A DNA stretch of 33,069 nt from contig NZ_BMDW01000029.1 in the NCBI RefSeq assembly GCF_014636175.1, positions 1 through 33,069 on the forward strand, given 5' to 3'. The notes below the pieces were generated by a model. That model was not told the DNA's origin. It saw only the letters and a list, made by a program, of their open reading frames with translations, and did no database searches. The stretch comes from Sphingomonas psychrolutea (GTDB lineage: Bacteria; Pseudomonadota; Alphaproteobacteria; Sphingomonadales; Sphingomonadaceae). Each line of letters starts with the position of its first letter. Positions within the stretch are counted from its first letter, which is position 1. The position numbers and the translations under genes were made by a program. This document shows, piece after piece, positions 1 through 7,904 of the stretch.

Positions 1-74
1 ATCCCACACGCAGGCACTCGACCTTGGGCTATCTCAGCCCCATGGACTTCGAGAAGCAGGCTCATGTAGTCTAA
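1..74 (+). CDS. IS3-family transposase (OrfB), C-terminal end only
   Basis: The frame starting at base 3 reads PTRRHSTLGYLSPMDFEKQ and continues AHVV to a TAA at 72-74. The run RRHSTLGYLSPMDFE is the typical C-terminal signature of the integrase-core (DDE) transposase of IS3-family elements, in which R-x-HS-x-LG-Y-SP precedes a short tail. Only the last 23 residues lie in the window, so the catalytic residues cannot be seen. The sequence after the stop looks like the right end of the same element. Confidence 0.75.
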   Translation, partial: PTRRHSTLGYLSPMDFEKQAHVV

Positions 75-76
75 CT

Positions 77-104
77 TGGTGTCCATGGGACCGGCAGCAA
101 CTCA
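77..104 (+). mobile_element. Probable right terminal inverted repeat of the IS3-family element
   Basis: Directly after the transposase stop the sequence reads TTGGTGTCCATGGGACCGGC and then ends CAGCAACTCA. IS3-family ends commonly have a 'GTCCA...ACCGG..GCTCA'-like form just after orfB and finish in CA. The left end is outside the window, so neither the inverted repeat match nor a target duplication can be confirmed. The boundary is placed by eye and may be off by a few bases. Confidence 0.5.
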
Positions 105-119
105 CGACGCGAATCTGGC

Positions 120-335
120 GTGCGTAAGAATCTTGGTTCGGACGCGCTATTGCACCTGGCCGAAAGCGGTCGGGCCCTTGCGTCGGCGTGGCAATCGCTG
201 CTCGCCGCACACGCTTCGCTTCATGACGACCAGCTGAAAGCAGGTCTCAGCGCCTTCAACTACGGAGACAATGACCAAACTCCAAAGTTTAGCGAGCCAG
301 CCGGCGAACTTCAGCCGTTGCGCGTAGCGTGTTAA
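120..335 (+). CDS. Unrecognised short ORF, possibly the 3' remnant of a gene cut by the IS
   Basis: This is a 71-residue reading frame opening at GTG 120 with no clear Shine-Dalgarno sequence. The frame stays open upstream through the IS end, so it could be the 3' part of a gene interrupted by the insertion. It contains an alanine/leucine-rich, helix-prone stretch (about residues 8-35: LHLAESGRALASAWQSLLAA) and a polar tail. I do not recognise a family. Third-position GC is lower than in the core genes, so it may equally be non-coding. Confidence 0.25.
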   Translation: MRKNLGSDALLHLAESGRALASAWQSLLAAHASLHDDQLKAGLSAFNYGDNDQTPKFSEPAGELQPLRVAC

Positions 336-376
336 AATCGTTTGACGTGAGCACGTCTCGGTGATCGACCAGCGGG

Positions 377-829
377 GTGGCCCACACCGACGCTTTTATC
401 ATCTGGTTCGTCATATGCTCCGGCTTGGCGCTCGCAATGGGGGGCGCCGCGGAACGAACTGCGGCGCTCCTCCAGTTGATCGCGCTGGTGGTATCGCGGG
501 TTCTAGGTTGGCTGAGCCCGAACAATTACGGCGCGGTCCTGATCCAGCTTTGGGCGGTCGATACCGGGCTCTTGATCGCCCTATACGTCCTGGCGTTTCG
601 GGCCAACCGCTTCTGGCCGCTGTGGCTGGTAGGCCTGCAGACTCAGAGCGTGATCGTTCACCTCCTGAAGTTGATCGATCTGCACCTGCTTCCCGTCGGT
701 TACTTCGCGGTCGTGAACCTGACCGCATGGCCTATGATCACATTGACAGCGATCGCCTCAGTACGACATCGCCATCGGCTCAAGCGCTACGGGATCGATC
801 CATCCTTTCGACCTTATTCGCAGGTCTAG
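377..829 (+). CDS. Small integral membrane protein, unknown function
   Basis: This is a 150-residue protein starting at GTG 377, the first start after an in-frame stop at 362-364. It is dominated by hydrophobic segments at about residues 7-24, 29-45, 56-75, 79-98 and 106-126, suggesting four or five membrane spans. A short basic C-terminal tail (RHRHRLKRYG) probably lies in the cytoplasm. No catalytic motif is visible and I do not recognise a named family. Its 3' end overlaps the start of a RadC-like reading frame by about 100 bp, and its last 50 bp overlap the antisense end of the truncated integrase. The length and clean hydrophobic pattern support a real gene. Confidence 0.6.
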   Translation: MAHTDAFIIWFVICSGLALAMGGAAERTAALLQLIALVVSRVLGWLSPNNYGAVLIQLWAVDTGLLIALYVLAFRANRFWPLWLVGLQTQSVIVHLLKLIDLHLLPVGYFAVVNLTAWPMITLTAIASVRHRHRLKRYGIDPSFRPYSQV

Positions 830-950
830 GCGGCGATCGTGCGGACACTTGGGCCGAAGCGCTAGTCGCTGAATATGGCTCGCTGCCTGCTGCGCTGACA
901 GGAAGTCGAAGGCGGACTCTACCGGCGGTCGATGGGTCGTCACCAGCGGT
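727..950 (+). pseudogene. RadC-like JAB-domain protein, N-terminal fragment
   Basis: The frame from ATG 727 reads MAYDHIDSDRLSTTS, then LFAGLGGDRADTWAEALVAE and YGSLPAAL. That stretch resembles the helix-hairpin-type N-terminal region of the short RadC-like JAB proteins of sphingomonads, where 'LFA-L-G...A--LVAEFGSL-A-L' precedes the metalloprotease-like JAB domain. The resemblance stops near position 950. Beyond that the frame runs antisense through the integrase gene until a stop at 1117-1119. The whole JAB domain with its HxH and D metal ligands is absent, so the gene is broken. It overlaps the membrane-protein gene upstream. Family assignment rests on the N-terminal pattern alone. Confidence 0.5.
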
Positions 951-2063
951 GGATACGCCGCGCGGGGACCGACCGTCCTCATGCGCCAGGCATTTCTCGA
1001 TCCAGTCGCTGTTGAAACCAAGTTCATTCAGCAGGGTCGATCCGGTGCGACGAAGATCGTGGACCGTAAAGGGCTCGAGCGGCAGCCCGTCCTTCTTCGC
1101 TTGTTCGACCATCGAATAGGTGACCCGGTTGAACGTCGCGCGCGACATAGGGGCGTCCGCATCATAGCGCGATGGCAGGAGATACTTGGAATTGCCGGCG
1201 CAGGTCTTCAGCGCGATGAGGATGTCCAGCATCTGGGTCGACAAGTAGACGTTGTGCGCCTTCGAGCGCTTCATCCGCTCCTTCGGGATGGACCAGACGG
1301 CGTTCTCGAAGTCGACTTCGTCCCATACTGCATCCTGCAGCTCGCTCTTGCGCACCATGGAAAGCAGGAAGAGTTTCATGCCGAGCCGGATCGTGGGCAG
1401 GGTAGCGACCTTCTCGATCACCTTGAAGAGCACGCGGATTTCGGAGGGCGATAGCGACCGGTCCTTGGGCGTAAAGGTTGCAATTGACGCGGGGCCGACC
1501 TCGTCGGCGGGGTTGGCGATCTTCTCGCCATTCAGGATGGCAAAGCCATAAATCTGTTTGACGATGTCGCGAACGTGGATCGCGGTCGCTGGCGCGCCAC
1601 GATCGACGATGGCCAAGCAATGGGCGCGAAGATCTCCGGGAGTGATCTCTGGCAGCAGTCTATTTCGCCACGCAGGGAGAAGCTCACGCTCGAAAATAGA
1701 GCGCCGCATCGCGCGGGTGCTGTCGGCCATGGGGCTCGCGGTCAGCCACTTCTCGCCGAACTCGCCGAAACTCTTCGCCTCTTTGATCCGACGCTTTTCC
1801 CGTTGTTTTTCGATCGAAGGCGATAGCCCTTCCTGGACCATACGCTTGGCGTCGATGCATTTCTCGCGAGCTCGAGCCAGCGACAGACCAGCGGCTCCGT
1901 ATTTTCCAAGCGTTACGGTCTCGCGCCTGCCGTTGAGACGGTAATCCAGCCGGAAGGAGATCGTCCCGTTTGTACCGACGCGCACATACATGCCATCACG
2001 GTCCGTTACCTTGTAGGCTTTATCTTTGGGTTTGAAATGCTTGAGTGCGGAATCGGTCAACAT
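780..2063 (-). CDS. P4-type tyrosine recombinase (integrase), C-terminus replaced and catalytic Tyr missing
   Basis: This is a site-specific integrase of the type that inserts genomic islands. Residues 1-85 form the DUF4102-like arm-binding domain (DRDGMYVRVG..FRLDYRLNGRR and TLGKYG). Residues about 100-190 are the SAM-like core-binding domain, and from 200 the catalytic domain begins. Visible active-site residues are Arg238 (MVRKSE), His335 and Arg338 (HDLRRT) and His361 (LAHE). Family similarity ends at residue 370 (EDGRSPRGV, base 954). At that point relatives continue with YNKAEY, which carries the tyrosine nucleophile. Here residues 371-427 are unrelated low-complexity sequence read antisense to the RadC-like fragment. 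The enzyme is therefore probably inactive. The ATG at 2063 opens the usual MLTD start. The gene points away from guaA. Confidence 0.85.
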   Translation of the reverse strand: MLTDSALKHFKPKDKAYKVTDRDGMYVRVGTNGTISFRLDYRLNGRRETVTLGKYGAAGLSLARAREKCIDAKRMVQEGLSPSIEKQREKRRIKEAKSFGEFGEKWLTASPMADSTRAMRRSIFERELLPAWRNRLLPEITPGDLRAHCLAIVDRGAPATAIHVRDIVKQIYGFAILNGEKIANPADEVGPASIATFTPKDRSLSPSEIRVLFKVIEKVATLPTIRLGMKLFLLSMVRKSELQDAVWDEVDFENAVWSIPKERMKRSKAHNVYLSTQMLDILIALKTCAGNSKYLLPSRYDADAPMSRATFNRVTYSMVEQAKKDGLPLEPFTVHDLRRTGSTLLNELGFNSDWIEKCLAHEDGRSPRGVSTAGDDPSTAGRVRLRLPVSAAGSEPYSATSASAQVSARSPPRPANKVERMDRSRSA

Positions 2064-2085
2064 TGCCAGGGTCTCCGAAGATTTT

Positions 2086-2229
2086 TACCGTCACCCCAAA
2101 ACGCACCTCTCCCGGCCCGAAAAGCTGTTGCTTTTCAGAATATTAGCCGAATGAAATTACCGTCAGGGCTATTGTAAGCCTGACGGTAACGGCGATTTTT
2201 GCGCTGAACAAGAGGGGGCGATACCGTCA
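2086..2229. repeat. Four TACCGTCA motifs upstream of the integrase
   Basis: The octamer TACCGTCA occurs at 2086-2093, 2158-2165 and 2222-2229 on the plus strand and at 2181-2188 on the minus strand. The central pair forms a perfect 11-bp inverted repeat (TTACCGTCAGG at 2157-2167 and its complement at 2179-2189) around an 11-bp spacer. Repeated short motifs between an integrase gene and the attachment core are typical of arm-type integrase or excisionase binding sites. They could also be an operator for the integrase promoter. The role is inferred; the repeats are directly visible. Confidence 0.55.
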
Positions 2230-2282
2230 GAACGGACGGCAGATTTGAAAGCTACCCACCGATTGTCTTTGAATGTCGCTGT

Positions 2283-2301
2283 GATAAAATATTTTTTTAT
2301 C
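2283..2301. repeat. AT-rich inverted repeat in the integrase-guaA gap
   Basis: GATAAAA at 2283-2289 and TTTTATC at 2295-2301 form a 7-bp inverted repeat around TATTT. The surrounding 2230-2310 is markedly richer in A and T than the rest of the window, consistent with island-derived DNA. It is too weak in GC to be a convincing terminator for guaA. Confidence 0.3.
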
Positions 2302-2350
2302 AGATGCTTACGTAGCAGTTCGGAGCAGGGTCGGCTGCCTCTGGAGTGGC

Positions 2351-2376
2351 AAAAATCATTCCCACTCGATCGTGCC
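2351..2376. other. Candidate island attachment site at the guaA 3' end
   Basis: The last codons and stop of guaA (encoding PGTIEWE) are a recognised integration target for genomic islands carrying P4-type integrases. Here an integrase gene starts 292 bp beyond the stop, in the expected position and orientation for the integrase-proximal attachment half. I found no second copy of the guaA 3' sequence in the window, so the distal half is either outside it or lost. The exact core cannot be defined from one copy. Confidence 0.35.
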
Positions 2377-3912
2377 CGGCGGCTTCGACGTATAGTCATA
2401 GGTCACGCGGTTGATACCCTTGACCTCATTGACGATCCGCGTCGCGACCCGCGGCAGGAAATCGCCGGGAAATTGGAACGCCTCGGCGGTCATGCCGTCG
2501 GTCGAGGTGACGGCGCGGAGTGCCAACACATTGTCGTACGTCCGCCCGTCGCCCATCACGCCGACGCTGCGCACCGGCAGCAGCACCGCGAACGCCTGCC
2601 AAATCGTGTCGTACAGCCCCGCCGCACGGATTTCCTCAAGGTAGATCGCGTCGGCCTTCCGCAAGATGTCGCAGCGTTCCTTGGTCACTTCGCCCGGAAT
2701 GCGGATCGCGAGGCCCGGGCCAGGGAACGGGTGGCGCCCGACGAACGCCTCGGTCAGCCCGAGCTCGCGCCCCAATATGCGAACTTCGTCCTTGAACAGC
2801 TCGCGCAGCGGCTCGACCAATTGCATGTTCATCCGCGCGGGAAGCCCGCCGACATTATGGTGGCTCTTGATCGTTACCGACGGCCCACCGGTGAAGCTGA
2901 CGCTTTCGATCACATCCGGGTACAGCGTCCCTTGGGCCAGGAAATCGGCACCGCCGACCTTCTTTGCCTCGGCCTCGAAAATGTCGATGAAGGCACCGCC
3001 GATGAACTTGCGCTTGGCCTCCGGGTCGGTAACGCCCGCCAGCCCGGTGAGAAACGTCTCCTCGGCATCCACATGCACCAGCGGAATATTATAGTGATTG
3101 CGGAACAACGTGACGACCTGTTCGGCCTCGGCGGTGCGCATGAGGCCGTGGTCGACGAACACACAGGTCAGTTGCGCGCCGATCGCCTCATGGATCAACA
3201 CCGCCGCGACCGCGCTGTCGACGCCGCCCGAAAGCCCACAGATCACGCGCCCCTGCCCGACCTGAGCGCGGATTTCGGCGATCTTCGCGGCGCGGAATTC
3301 GGCCATCGTCCAATCACCGGTCAAGCCGCAGACGTGGCGCGCGAAATTGGCGATCAGCTTGGCGCCATCGGGCGTGTGCGCCACCTCCATGTGGAATTGC
3401 GTTGCGTAATATTTGCGCGAATCGTCCGCCACGACGGCGATCGGCGATCCGGGGCTGACCGCAACCGGGCGGAAACCGGGGGCGAGCGCGGTTACCTTGT
3501 CGCCATGGCTCATCCACACCTGGTGGTGCTCGCCGGTCTGCCACACGCCATCGAACAACGCGCAAGCGTCGGTCACTTCGATCACGGCATGGCCGAACTC
3601 GCCGCTTTCGCCGAGCGTCACCGACCCGCCGAGCTGGTGCATCAGCACTTGCTGCCCGTAACAAATGCCAAGGATCGGCACGCCACTGTCGAGGATCGCC
3701 TGCGGAATGCGGGGGGAGCCGTCGTCGAGCACCGAGGCCGGGCTGCCCGACAGGATCACGCCCTTGGGGGCCATCCGCGCAAACGCCGCATCGGCGGTGG
3801 TGAAGGGTGCAATCTCGCTATACACCCCGCTCTCACGGACGCGCCGCGCGATCAATTGCGTTACCTGGCTGCCGAAATCGACGATGAGAATGGAGTCTGT
3901 CGGTTGGGTCAT
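2356..3912 (-). CDS. guaA: GMP synthase (glutamine-hydrolysing)
   Basis: The enzyme converts XMP to GMP using glutamine and ATP in the cytoplasm, the last step of guanine nucleotide synthesis. At 518 residues it has normal length. Residues 8-200 are a class I glutamine amidotransferase with Cys84 (GICYGQQ), His174 and Glu176 (QFHMEVAHT). The ATP-pyrophosphatase domain follows with its PP-loop SGGVDS at 228-233. The C-terminal dimerisation domain ends in the standard [14 protein letters not shown]. The start at ATG 3912 ([16 protein letters not shown]) matches the family; an in-frame upstream extension is not homologous. It is divergent from the PRMT-like gene with 49 bp between the starts. 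Its 3' end faces the integrase. Confidence 0.97.
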   Translation of the reverse strand: MTQPTDSILIVDFGSQVTQLIARRVRESGVYSEIAPFTTADAAFARMAPKGVILSGSPASVLDDGSPRIPQAILDSGVPILGICYGQQVLMHQLGGSVTLGESGEFGHAVIEVTDACALFDGVWQTGEHHQVWMSHGDKVTALAPGFRPVAVSPGSPIAVVADDSRKYYATQFHMEVAHTPDGAKLIANFARHVCGLTGDWTMAEFRAAKIAEIRAQVGQGRVICGLSGGVDSAVAAVLIHEAIGAQLTCVFVDHGLMRTAEAEQVVTLFRNHYNIPLVHVDAEETFLTGLAGVTDPEAKRKFIGGAFIDIFEAEAKKVGGADFLAQGTLYPDVIESVSFTGGPSVTIKSHHNVGGLPARMNMQLVEPLRELFKDEVRILGRELGLTEAFVGRHPFPGPGLAIRIPGEVTKERCDILRKADAIYLEEIRAAGLYDTIWQAFAVLLPVRSVGVMGDGRTYDNVLALRAVTSTDGMTAEAFQFPGDFLPRVATRIVNEVKGINRVTYDYTSKPPGTIEWE

Positions 3913-3961
3913 GGCGCCAGATAGCAGATGCGGGGGCGCAGGAAAGGGGTTTGGGGACGAA

Positions 3962-5047
3962 ATGAACGATAGTGACGACCTGCGGGCGGTCGCACGCGCC
4001 GGCTTCGAGCCGATGGTCGCAGCGGCAGGCCGCGATGGGCGCAAGCTCGCCGCCCTCGCGGGCCTCGCATCGAAGATCGGACTGCGCGCGCGAGTCTATC
4101 CGTTGGCACTCGAAGCACGCGCGCTCGCACCCGACGATGTCGAGGTTGCCGCGCGCACGCAGCAGCTGATCGGCCACAGCGTACCGCGCTGGCATTTCAA
4201 TATGCTGCGCGACGAACCCCGTAACGCGGCGTTCGACGCCGCGATCCGGCGCGCGGTGACGCCGGGCACGCACGTCCTCGATATCGGCGCGGGCAGCGGG
4301 CTGCTGTCGCTGATGGCGGCGCGCGCGGGGGCCGGACGAGTCGTCGCGTGCGAGGAAAACCCCGCCATCGCCGACGTCGCGACGCGGATTATCGCCGCCA
4401 ATGGCTATGGCGAGCGCATTCGCGTCGTGACGGGCAATTCCACCGACCTCGAGATGGAGGCAGACCTTGAAGGCCGCGCCGACGTGATCGTCTCCGAAAT
4501 CGTGTCGAACAATTTGCTGGCCGAGGGCGTGTTGAAAACGCTGGCAGACGCATCGACGCGGCTGCTCGCGCCGGGTGGCCAGATGATCCCGGCCGGCGGC
4601 GACGTAATGGTCGCACTCGGCAGCTGGACCGCACTCGACGAGCGTGACGTCGCCATTGTCGATGGGTTTGATCTCAGCGGGTTCAACGCGCTGGCGCAGG
4701 TGCCGCGCACCGTCCCAGTGGCCGATCCGACGCTTACCTTGCAGAGCGCGGCAGCCGCGCTGCTGTCGTTTGATTTCACCGCGCCACCACCGCGCGAGCC
4801 GCATCGCGCTGCGCTGACGCTGACCGCTACCGGCGGTCCGGTTGGCGGCGTGGTGCAGTGGATTCGGCTGCAAATGGATGCGGACGGGGTTTACGAGAAC
4901 CGCCCCGGGCCCGACGCAAAATCGCATTGGGGGGCGCAATATTATCCGTTCGCGGAGCCGCTCGATGTGCCCGCTGGGACGTTCGTGCAGATCGCCGGGG
5001 TGCATGACGGCCAGCGCCTGCTGGTGTGGCGCGAGGATCGCGACTGA
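3962..5047 (+). CDS. PRMT-like SAM-dependent methyltransferase
   Basis: This 361-residue protein has a class I methyltransferase fold with protein arginine methyltransferase hallmarks. Residues about 7-70 are helical and TPR-like ([14 protein letters not shown]). The SAM-binding motif I is VLDIGAGSG at 105-113, with acidic ribose-binding residues Glu131-Glu132. The segment [11 protein letters not shown] places Glu179 and Glu188 nine residues apart, the spacing of the double-E loop that binds the substrate arginine in PRMTs. A later [10 protein letters not shown] stands in for the PRMT THW loop, inside a C-terminal beta-barrel-like region with a PAGTFVQI strand. The nearest known type is probably PRMT7-like. 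The substrate is unknown; automatic annotation may call it an L11-type methyltransferase. It is divergent from guaA and convergent with rplQ. Confidence 0.8.
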   Translation: MNDSDDLRAVARAGFEPMVAAAGRDGRKLAALAGLASKIGLRARVYPLALEARALAPDDVEVAARTQQLIGHSVPRWHFNMLRDEPRNAAFDAAIRRAVTPGTHVLDIGAGSGLLSLMAARAGAGRVVACEENPAIADVATRIIAANGYGERIRVVTGNSTDLEMEADLEGRADVIVSEIVSNNLLAEGVLKTLADASTRLLAPGGQMIPAGGDVMVALGSWTALDERDVAIVDGFDLSGFNALAQVPRTVPVADPTLTLQSAAAALLSFDFTAPPPREPHRAALTLTATGGPVGGVVQWIRLQMDADGVYENRPGPDAKSHWGAQYYPFAEPLDVPAGTFVQIAGVHDGQRLLVWREDRD

Positions 5048-5053
5048 AACGCA

Positions 5054-5088
5054 AAAGGAGCCGCACCCTTCCCGGGTACGGCTCCTTT
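5054..5088. terminator. Bidirectional hairpin terminator between the methyltransferase gene and rplQ
   Basis: AAAGGAGCCG at 5054-5063 pairs perfectly with CGGCTCCTTT at 5079-5088. Further CCC/GGG pairs lie inside, closing on a TTCCC loop. The stem starts with A's and ends with T's, so both convergent genes can use it. Confidence 0.8.
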
Positions 5089-5110
5089 CTCGATCTACAA
5101 TGCGAAGCGC

Positions 5111-5533
5111 TTATGCGGCTTCGTCATACTCGCCGTCAGTCATCACCGGGCCCGAATCCTGACCCTTGGCGCTGACGTCGCGATCGACGAATTCGATGAT
5201 CGCCATCGGCGACGCGTCCGACATGCGGATGCCGGCCTTGACGACGCGGGTATACCCACCGTTGCGGTCGGCATAGCGCGTGGCCAGCACGTCGAACAGC
5301 TTGATCAGTTGCGCATCGTCGAGCAGCCGCGTGTGCGCCAGACGACGGTTGGACAGGCCACCCTTCTTTGCCAGCGTGATCAGCTTTTCGACATACGGAC
5401 GCAGTTCCTTCGCCTTGGCGACGGTGGTGGTGATCTGCTCGTGCTTGATCAGGGCAGCGGACATGTTGCGGAACAACGCAATGCGATGTGCCGAAGTACG
5501 CTGCAGTTTACGACCGCCTACGCGATGACGCAT
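5111..5533 (-). CDS. rplQ: 50S ribosomal protein L17
   Basis: L17 is a large-subunit protein near the peptide exit tunnel. The 140-residue product opens with the diagnostic [17 protein letters not shown] and has the [19 protein letters not shown] helix. From about residue 118 it carries an acidic tail ending DGEYDEAA that makes it longer than the 127-residue E. coli protein. It is the last gene of the alpha operon, 237 bp after rpoA across a hairpin-rich spacer, and is followed by a strong terminator. Confidence 0.97.
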   Translation of the reverse strand: MRHRVGGRKLQRTSAHRIALFRNMSAALIKHEQITTTVAKAKELRPYVEKLITLAKKGGLSNRRLAHTRLLDDAQLIKLFDVLATRYADRNGGYTRVVKAGIRMSDASPMAIIEFVDRDVSAKGQDSGPVMTDGEYDEAA

Positions 5534-5581
5534 GATATTGTCCTTCGTTCGTTAAGGGGCCGTGTGAGGTACCCCAGACCA

Positions 5582-5764
5582 GGTGGCTGTAAGGCCGCCA
5601 CCGATCGCCTTCTTACTTACCTTAACCCTCTTCCATTCTTCATGGGAGAGGGTTGGGTGAGTCTTCTTCTACTCAGGACCGCCGCGGCAAAGCCGCGTCG
5701 TCGGACGTCGCAAGCGACGCCGGCCGGGCTTACGCCGTCTCAGGATTAGCGTGCGCTAATCCTG
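5582..5764. repeat. Run of small palindromes in the rpoA-rplQ spacer
   Basis: Five inverted repeats lie within 183 bp: GGTGGC/GCCACC (5582-5587 with 5597-5602), AACCCTCT/AGAGGGTT (5624-5631 with 5647-5654), CGCGGC/GCCGCG (5683-5688 with 5692-5697), CGTCGC/GCGACG (5706-5711 with 5714-5719), and CAGGATTAGCG with its complement (5741-5751 with 5754-5764). The last one directly follows the rpoA stop in the sense of transcription and could attenuate or process the rpoA-rplQ message. Confidence 0.6.
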
Positions 5765-5770
5765 TGCGGC

Positions 5771-6838
5771 TTAGCCCATAATCTCCTGCTCGAGCTTCTT
5801 GGCCATTTCCTCGATATTCTCAGGCGGCCAACCCGGGATTTCCATCCCAAGCCGAAGCCCCATCGAAGACAGCACTTCCTTGATCTCGTTGAGCGACTTG
5901 CGGCCGAAGTTCGGCGTGCGCAGCATCTCGGCTTCGGTCTTCTGGACCAGATCGCCGATGTAGATGATGTTGTCGTTTTTGAGGCAATTGGCGCTGCGCA
6001 CCGACAGTTCGAGCTCGTCGACCTTCTTGAGCAGGTAACGGTTGATCTGCTGCGTATCGCCCGACACTTCGCCGCCGGTCGAGGCCGGAGCGGCATGGCC
6101 GATCGGTGCCGAACGCTGCACGCTCGAATCGTCGAAGCCGACGAACAAGGCGAGTTGATCCTGCAGGATGCGACCGGCATAACCCACGGCTTCCTCTGGC
6201 GAGATCGTGCCGTCGGTTTCGATCGTCAGCGTCAGCTTGTCGTAATCGAGTTCCTGCCCAACGCGGGTGTTCTCGACCTTGTAGCTGACCTGCTTGACCG
6301 GCGAATACAGCGCATCGACCGGAATCAGCCCGATCGGCGCATCGGCCGGACGGTTGGCAACCGCCGCAACATAGCCCTTACCGACGTCTGCGGTAAATTC
6401 CATGTTGAGCGTTGCGCCCTCATCGAGGTGGCACAGCACAAGCGCGGGGTTCATCACTTCGATGTCGCCCGAAACCGCGATGTCACCCGCCTTGACCGGA
6501 CCTGGGCCCGTTGCCGAGAGCTGGAGGCGCTTCGGCCCTTCGCCCTGCATCCGCAGCGCAATCTGCTTGACGTTGAGGACGATGTCGGTGACGTCTTCGC
6601 GAACACCCGCCAGCGACGAAAATTCATGCAGCACGTTCTCGATCTTGATCGAGGTGACGGCGGCACCCTGCAACGACGACAGCAATACGCGACGCAAGGC
6701 GTTTCCGAGAGTCAGGCCAAATCCACGCTCCAGTGGCTCGGCGACGAAGGTCGCCTTGCGCTTGCCGTCTCCGCCGGGCTTCTTTTCGAGGCCGGACGGC
6801 TTCTTCAGTTCCTGCCAGTTCTTTGCATTGACGGACAT
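5771..6838 (-). CDS. rpoA: DNA-directed RNA polymerase subunit alpha
   Basis: The alpha subunit dimerises to nucleate RNA polymerase assembly and binds promoter UP elements and activators through its C-terminal domain. The 355-residue protein has the N-terminal assembly domain at about 28-240, including [20 protein letters not shown] flexible alanine/glycine linker near 245-260 ([14 protein letters not shown]) leads to the CTD with [19 protein letters not shown], followed by the helix-hairpin-helix containing [14 protein letters not shown]. The conserved RSANC and GRKS segments hold the DNA-contacting residues known from E. coli. It follows rpsK by 97 bp in the alpha operon. Confidence 0.98.
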   Translation of the reverse strand: MSVNAKNWQELKKPSGLEKKPGGDGKRKATFVAEPLERGFGLTLGNALRRVLLSSLQGAAVTSIKIENVLHEFSSLAGVREDVTDIVLNVKQIALRMQGEGPKRLQLSATGPGPVKAGDIAVSGDIEVMNPALVLCHLDEGATLNMEFTADVGKGYVAAVANRPADAPIGLIPVDALYSPVKQVSYKVENTRVGQELDYDKLTLTIETDGTISPEEAVGYAGRILQDQLALFVGFDDSSVQRSAPIGHAAPASTGGEVSGDTQQINRYLLKKVDELELSVRSANCLKNDNIIYIGDLVQKTEAEMLRTPNFGRKSLNEIKEVLSSMGLRLGMEIPGWPPENIEEMAKKLEQEIMG

Positions 6839-6935
6839 GGGCTATCCCTTGGTTTTGGGCCGAAATGGGGGGATCCCGGCCATGTTTAGACTCAAATCCG
6901 TGCAGCGCGATCAACCGCGCACGGCCGAGACGAAA

Positions 6936-7325
6936 TCAGACGCGACGACGCTTCGAAGGACGCACGCCATTGTGCGGGATCGAGGTCACATCGCGGATCG
7001 ACGTGATCTGGAAACCAACCGCCTGGAGCGCGCGCAGCGCCGATTCACGACCCGAACCCGGGCCCTTCACTTCGACTTCGAGCGTGCGCACGCCATGTTC
7101 AGCGGCCTTCTTGCCAGCGTCTTCGGCGGCAACCTGCGCCGCATATGGAGTCGACTTGCGCGAGCCCTTGAAGCCCATTGCGCCGGCCGACGACCACGAA
7201 ATCGCGTTGCCCTGGGCATCGGTGATCGTGATCATGGTGTTGTTGAAGCTTGCGTTCACATGGGCGACGCCCGAAGTGATGTTCTTGCGCTCACGCCGCT
7301 TAATGCGTTGCGGTTCACGTGCCAT
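6936..7325 (-). CDS. rpsK: 30S ribosomal protein S11
   Basis: S11 forms part of the 30S platform and lines the mRNA exit path near the E site. The 129-residue protein has [19 protein letters not shown] at its start, the [13 protein letters not shown] phosphate-binding region, and the canonical basic C-terminus [14 protein letters not shown]. Length and ends are normal. It lies 54 bp after rpsM and before rpoA. Confidence 0.98.
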   Translation of the reverse strand: MAREPQRIKRRERKNITSGVAHVNASFNNTMITITDAQGNAISWSSAGAMGFKGSRKSTPYAAQVAAEDAGKKAAEHGVRTLEVEVKGPGSGRESALRALQAVGFQITSIRDVTSIPHNGVRPSKRRRV

Positions 7326-7379
7326 TGTCTTGTCCTAACCTTGCTGCAAGAGCGAGCCGCGGTCACCCGCGGCTCAAGC

Positions 7380-7748
7380 TCACTTCTTCTTACCGGCGAT
7401 CGGCTTTGCCTTGCCCTTGCGGGTGCGCGCATTGGTATGCGTACGCTGGCCACGGACCGGGAGGCCCTTGCGATGGCGAAGCCCGCGATAGCAAGCGAGA
7501 TCCATCAAACGCTTGATGTTCATCGCCACGCTGCGGCGAAGATCACCCTCGACCGTATAGTCGGCGTCGATCGTCTCACGGATGTGGAGCACTTCCTGAT
7601 CGGTCAGGTCCTGCACGCGCGCCGTCATCGGAATGTTCAGCTTGGTGACGATTTCCTTGGCCTTGGTGTTGCCAATGCCGTGAATGTAGGTGAGCGCGAT
7701 AACGACGCGCTTGTTGGTCGGGATGTTGACCCCGGCGATACGTGCCAT
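7380..7748 (-). CDS. rpsM: 30S ribosomal protein S13
   Basis: S13 sits in the 30S head, bridges to the 50S subunit through L5, and its basic tail approaches the P-site tRNA. The 122-residue protein starts [14 protein letters not shown], has the helix-two-turn-helix [12 protein letters not shown] and the [19 protein letters not shown] segment, and ends in [12 protein letters not shown]. The ATG at 7748 is preceded by AGGAG nine bases upstream; an in-frame upstream extension is rejected because it lacks homology. Here rpsM is separated from adk by about 3 kb of inserted genes, so it probably has its own promoter. Confidence 0.97.
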   Translation of the reverse strand: MARIAGVNIPTNKRVVIALTYIHGIGNTKAKEIVTKLNIPMTARVQDLTDQEVLHIRETIDADYTVEGDLRRSVAMNIKRLMDLACYRGLRHRKGLPVRGQRTHTNARTRKGKAKPIAGKKK

Positions 7749-7825
7749 GAACTTTTTCTCCTGCTCCACAGGGCTGCATGGCTGCAGACCCCATCTCATC
7801 GCGTTGCCTACCGTGTGACACGCAC

Positions 7826-7866
7826 AACACCGGCGAGCGCAAACAGCGCCGCCGGAGACCGGTGTT
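7826..7866 (-). terminator. Large hairpin between the Uma2-family gene and rpsM
   Basis: AACACCGG at 7826-7833 pairs with CCGGTGTT at 7859-7866, and a nested CGGCG/CGCCG pair lies inside. It is downstream of the Uma2-family gene and about 80 bp upstream of rpsM. It may terminate the inserted operon or be part of the rpsM leader. No clear T-run follows on the minus strand, so classic intrinsic termination is uncertain. Confidence 0.4.
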
Positions 7867-7904
7867 TCGGAATGGTCGTGCGTTAAGCCTCGATTCGGGC
7901 GATG

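Noticed and set aside
361..1119. Reading the whole 252-codon plus-strand frame as one gene
   Set aside because: Only about 727-950 has RadC-like character. The part before overlaps the membrane-protein gene and the part after 950 is antisense to the integrase.
2245..3924. Long plus-strand open frame opposite guaA
   Set aside because: It is the antisense of a highly conserved gene; its histidine/arginine/aspartate-rich composition is the usual shadow of GC-rich coding DNA.
3833..5005. 390-codon minus-strand frame opposite the methyltransferase
   Set aside because: The plus-strand frame has clear SAM-binding and double-E motifs; the reverse frame has none and would overlap guaA's start.
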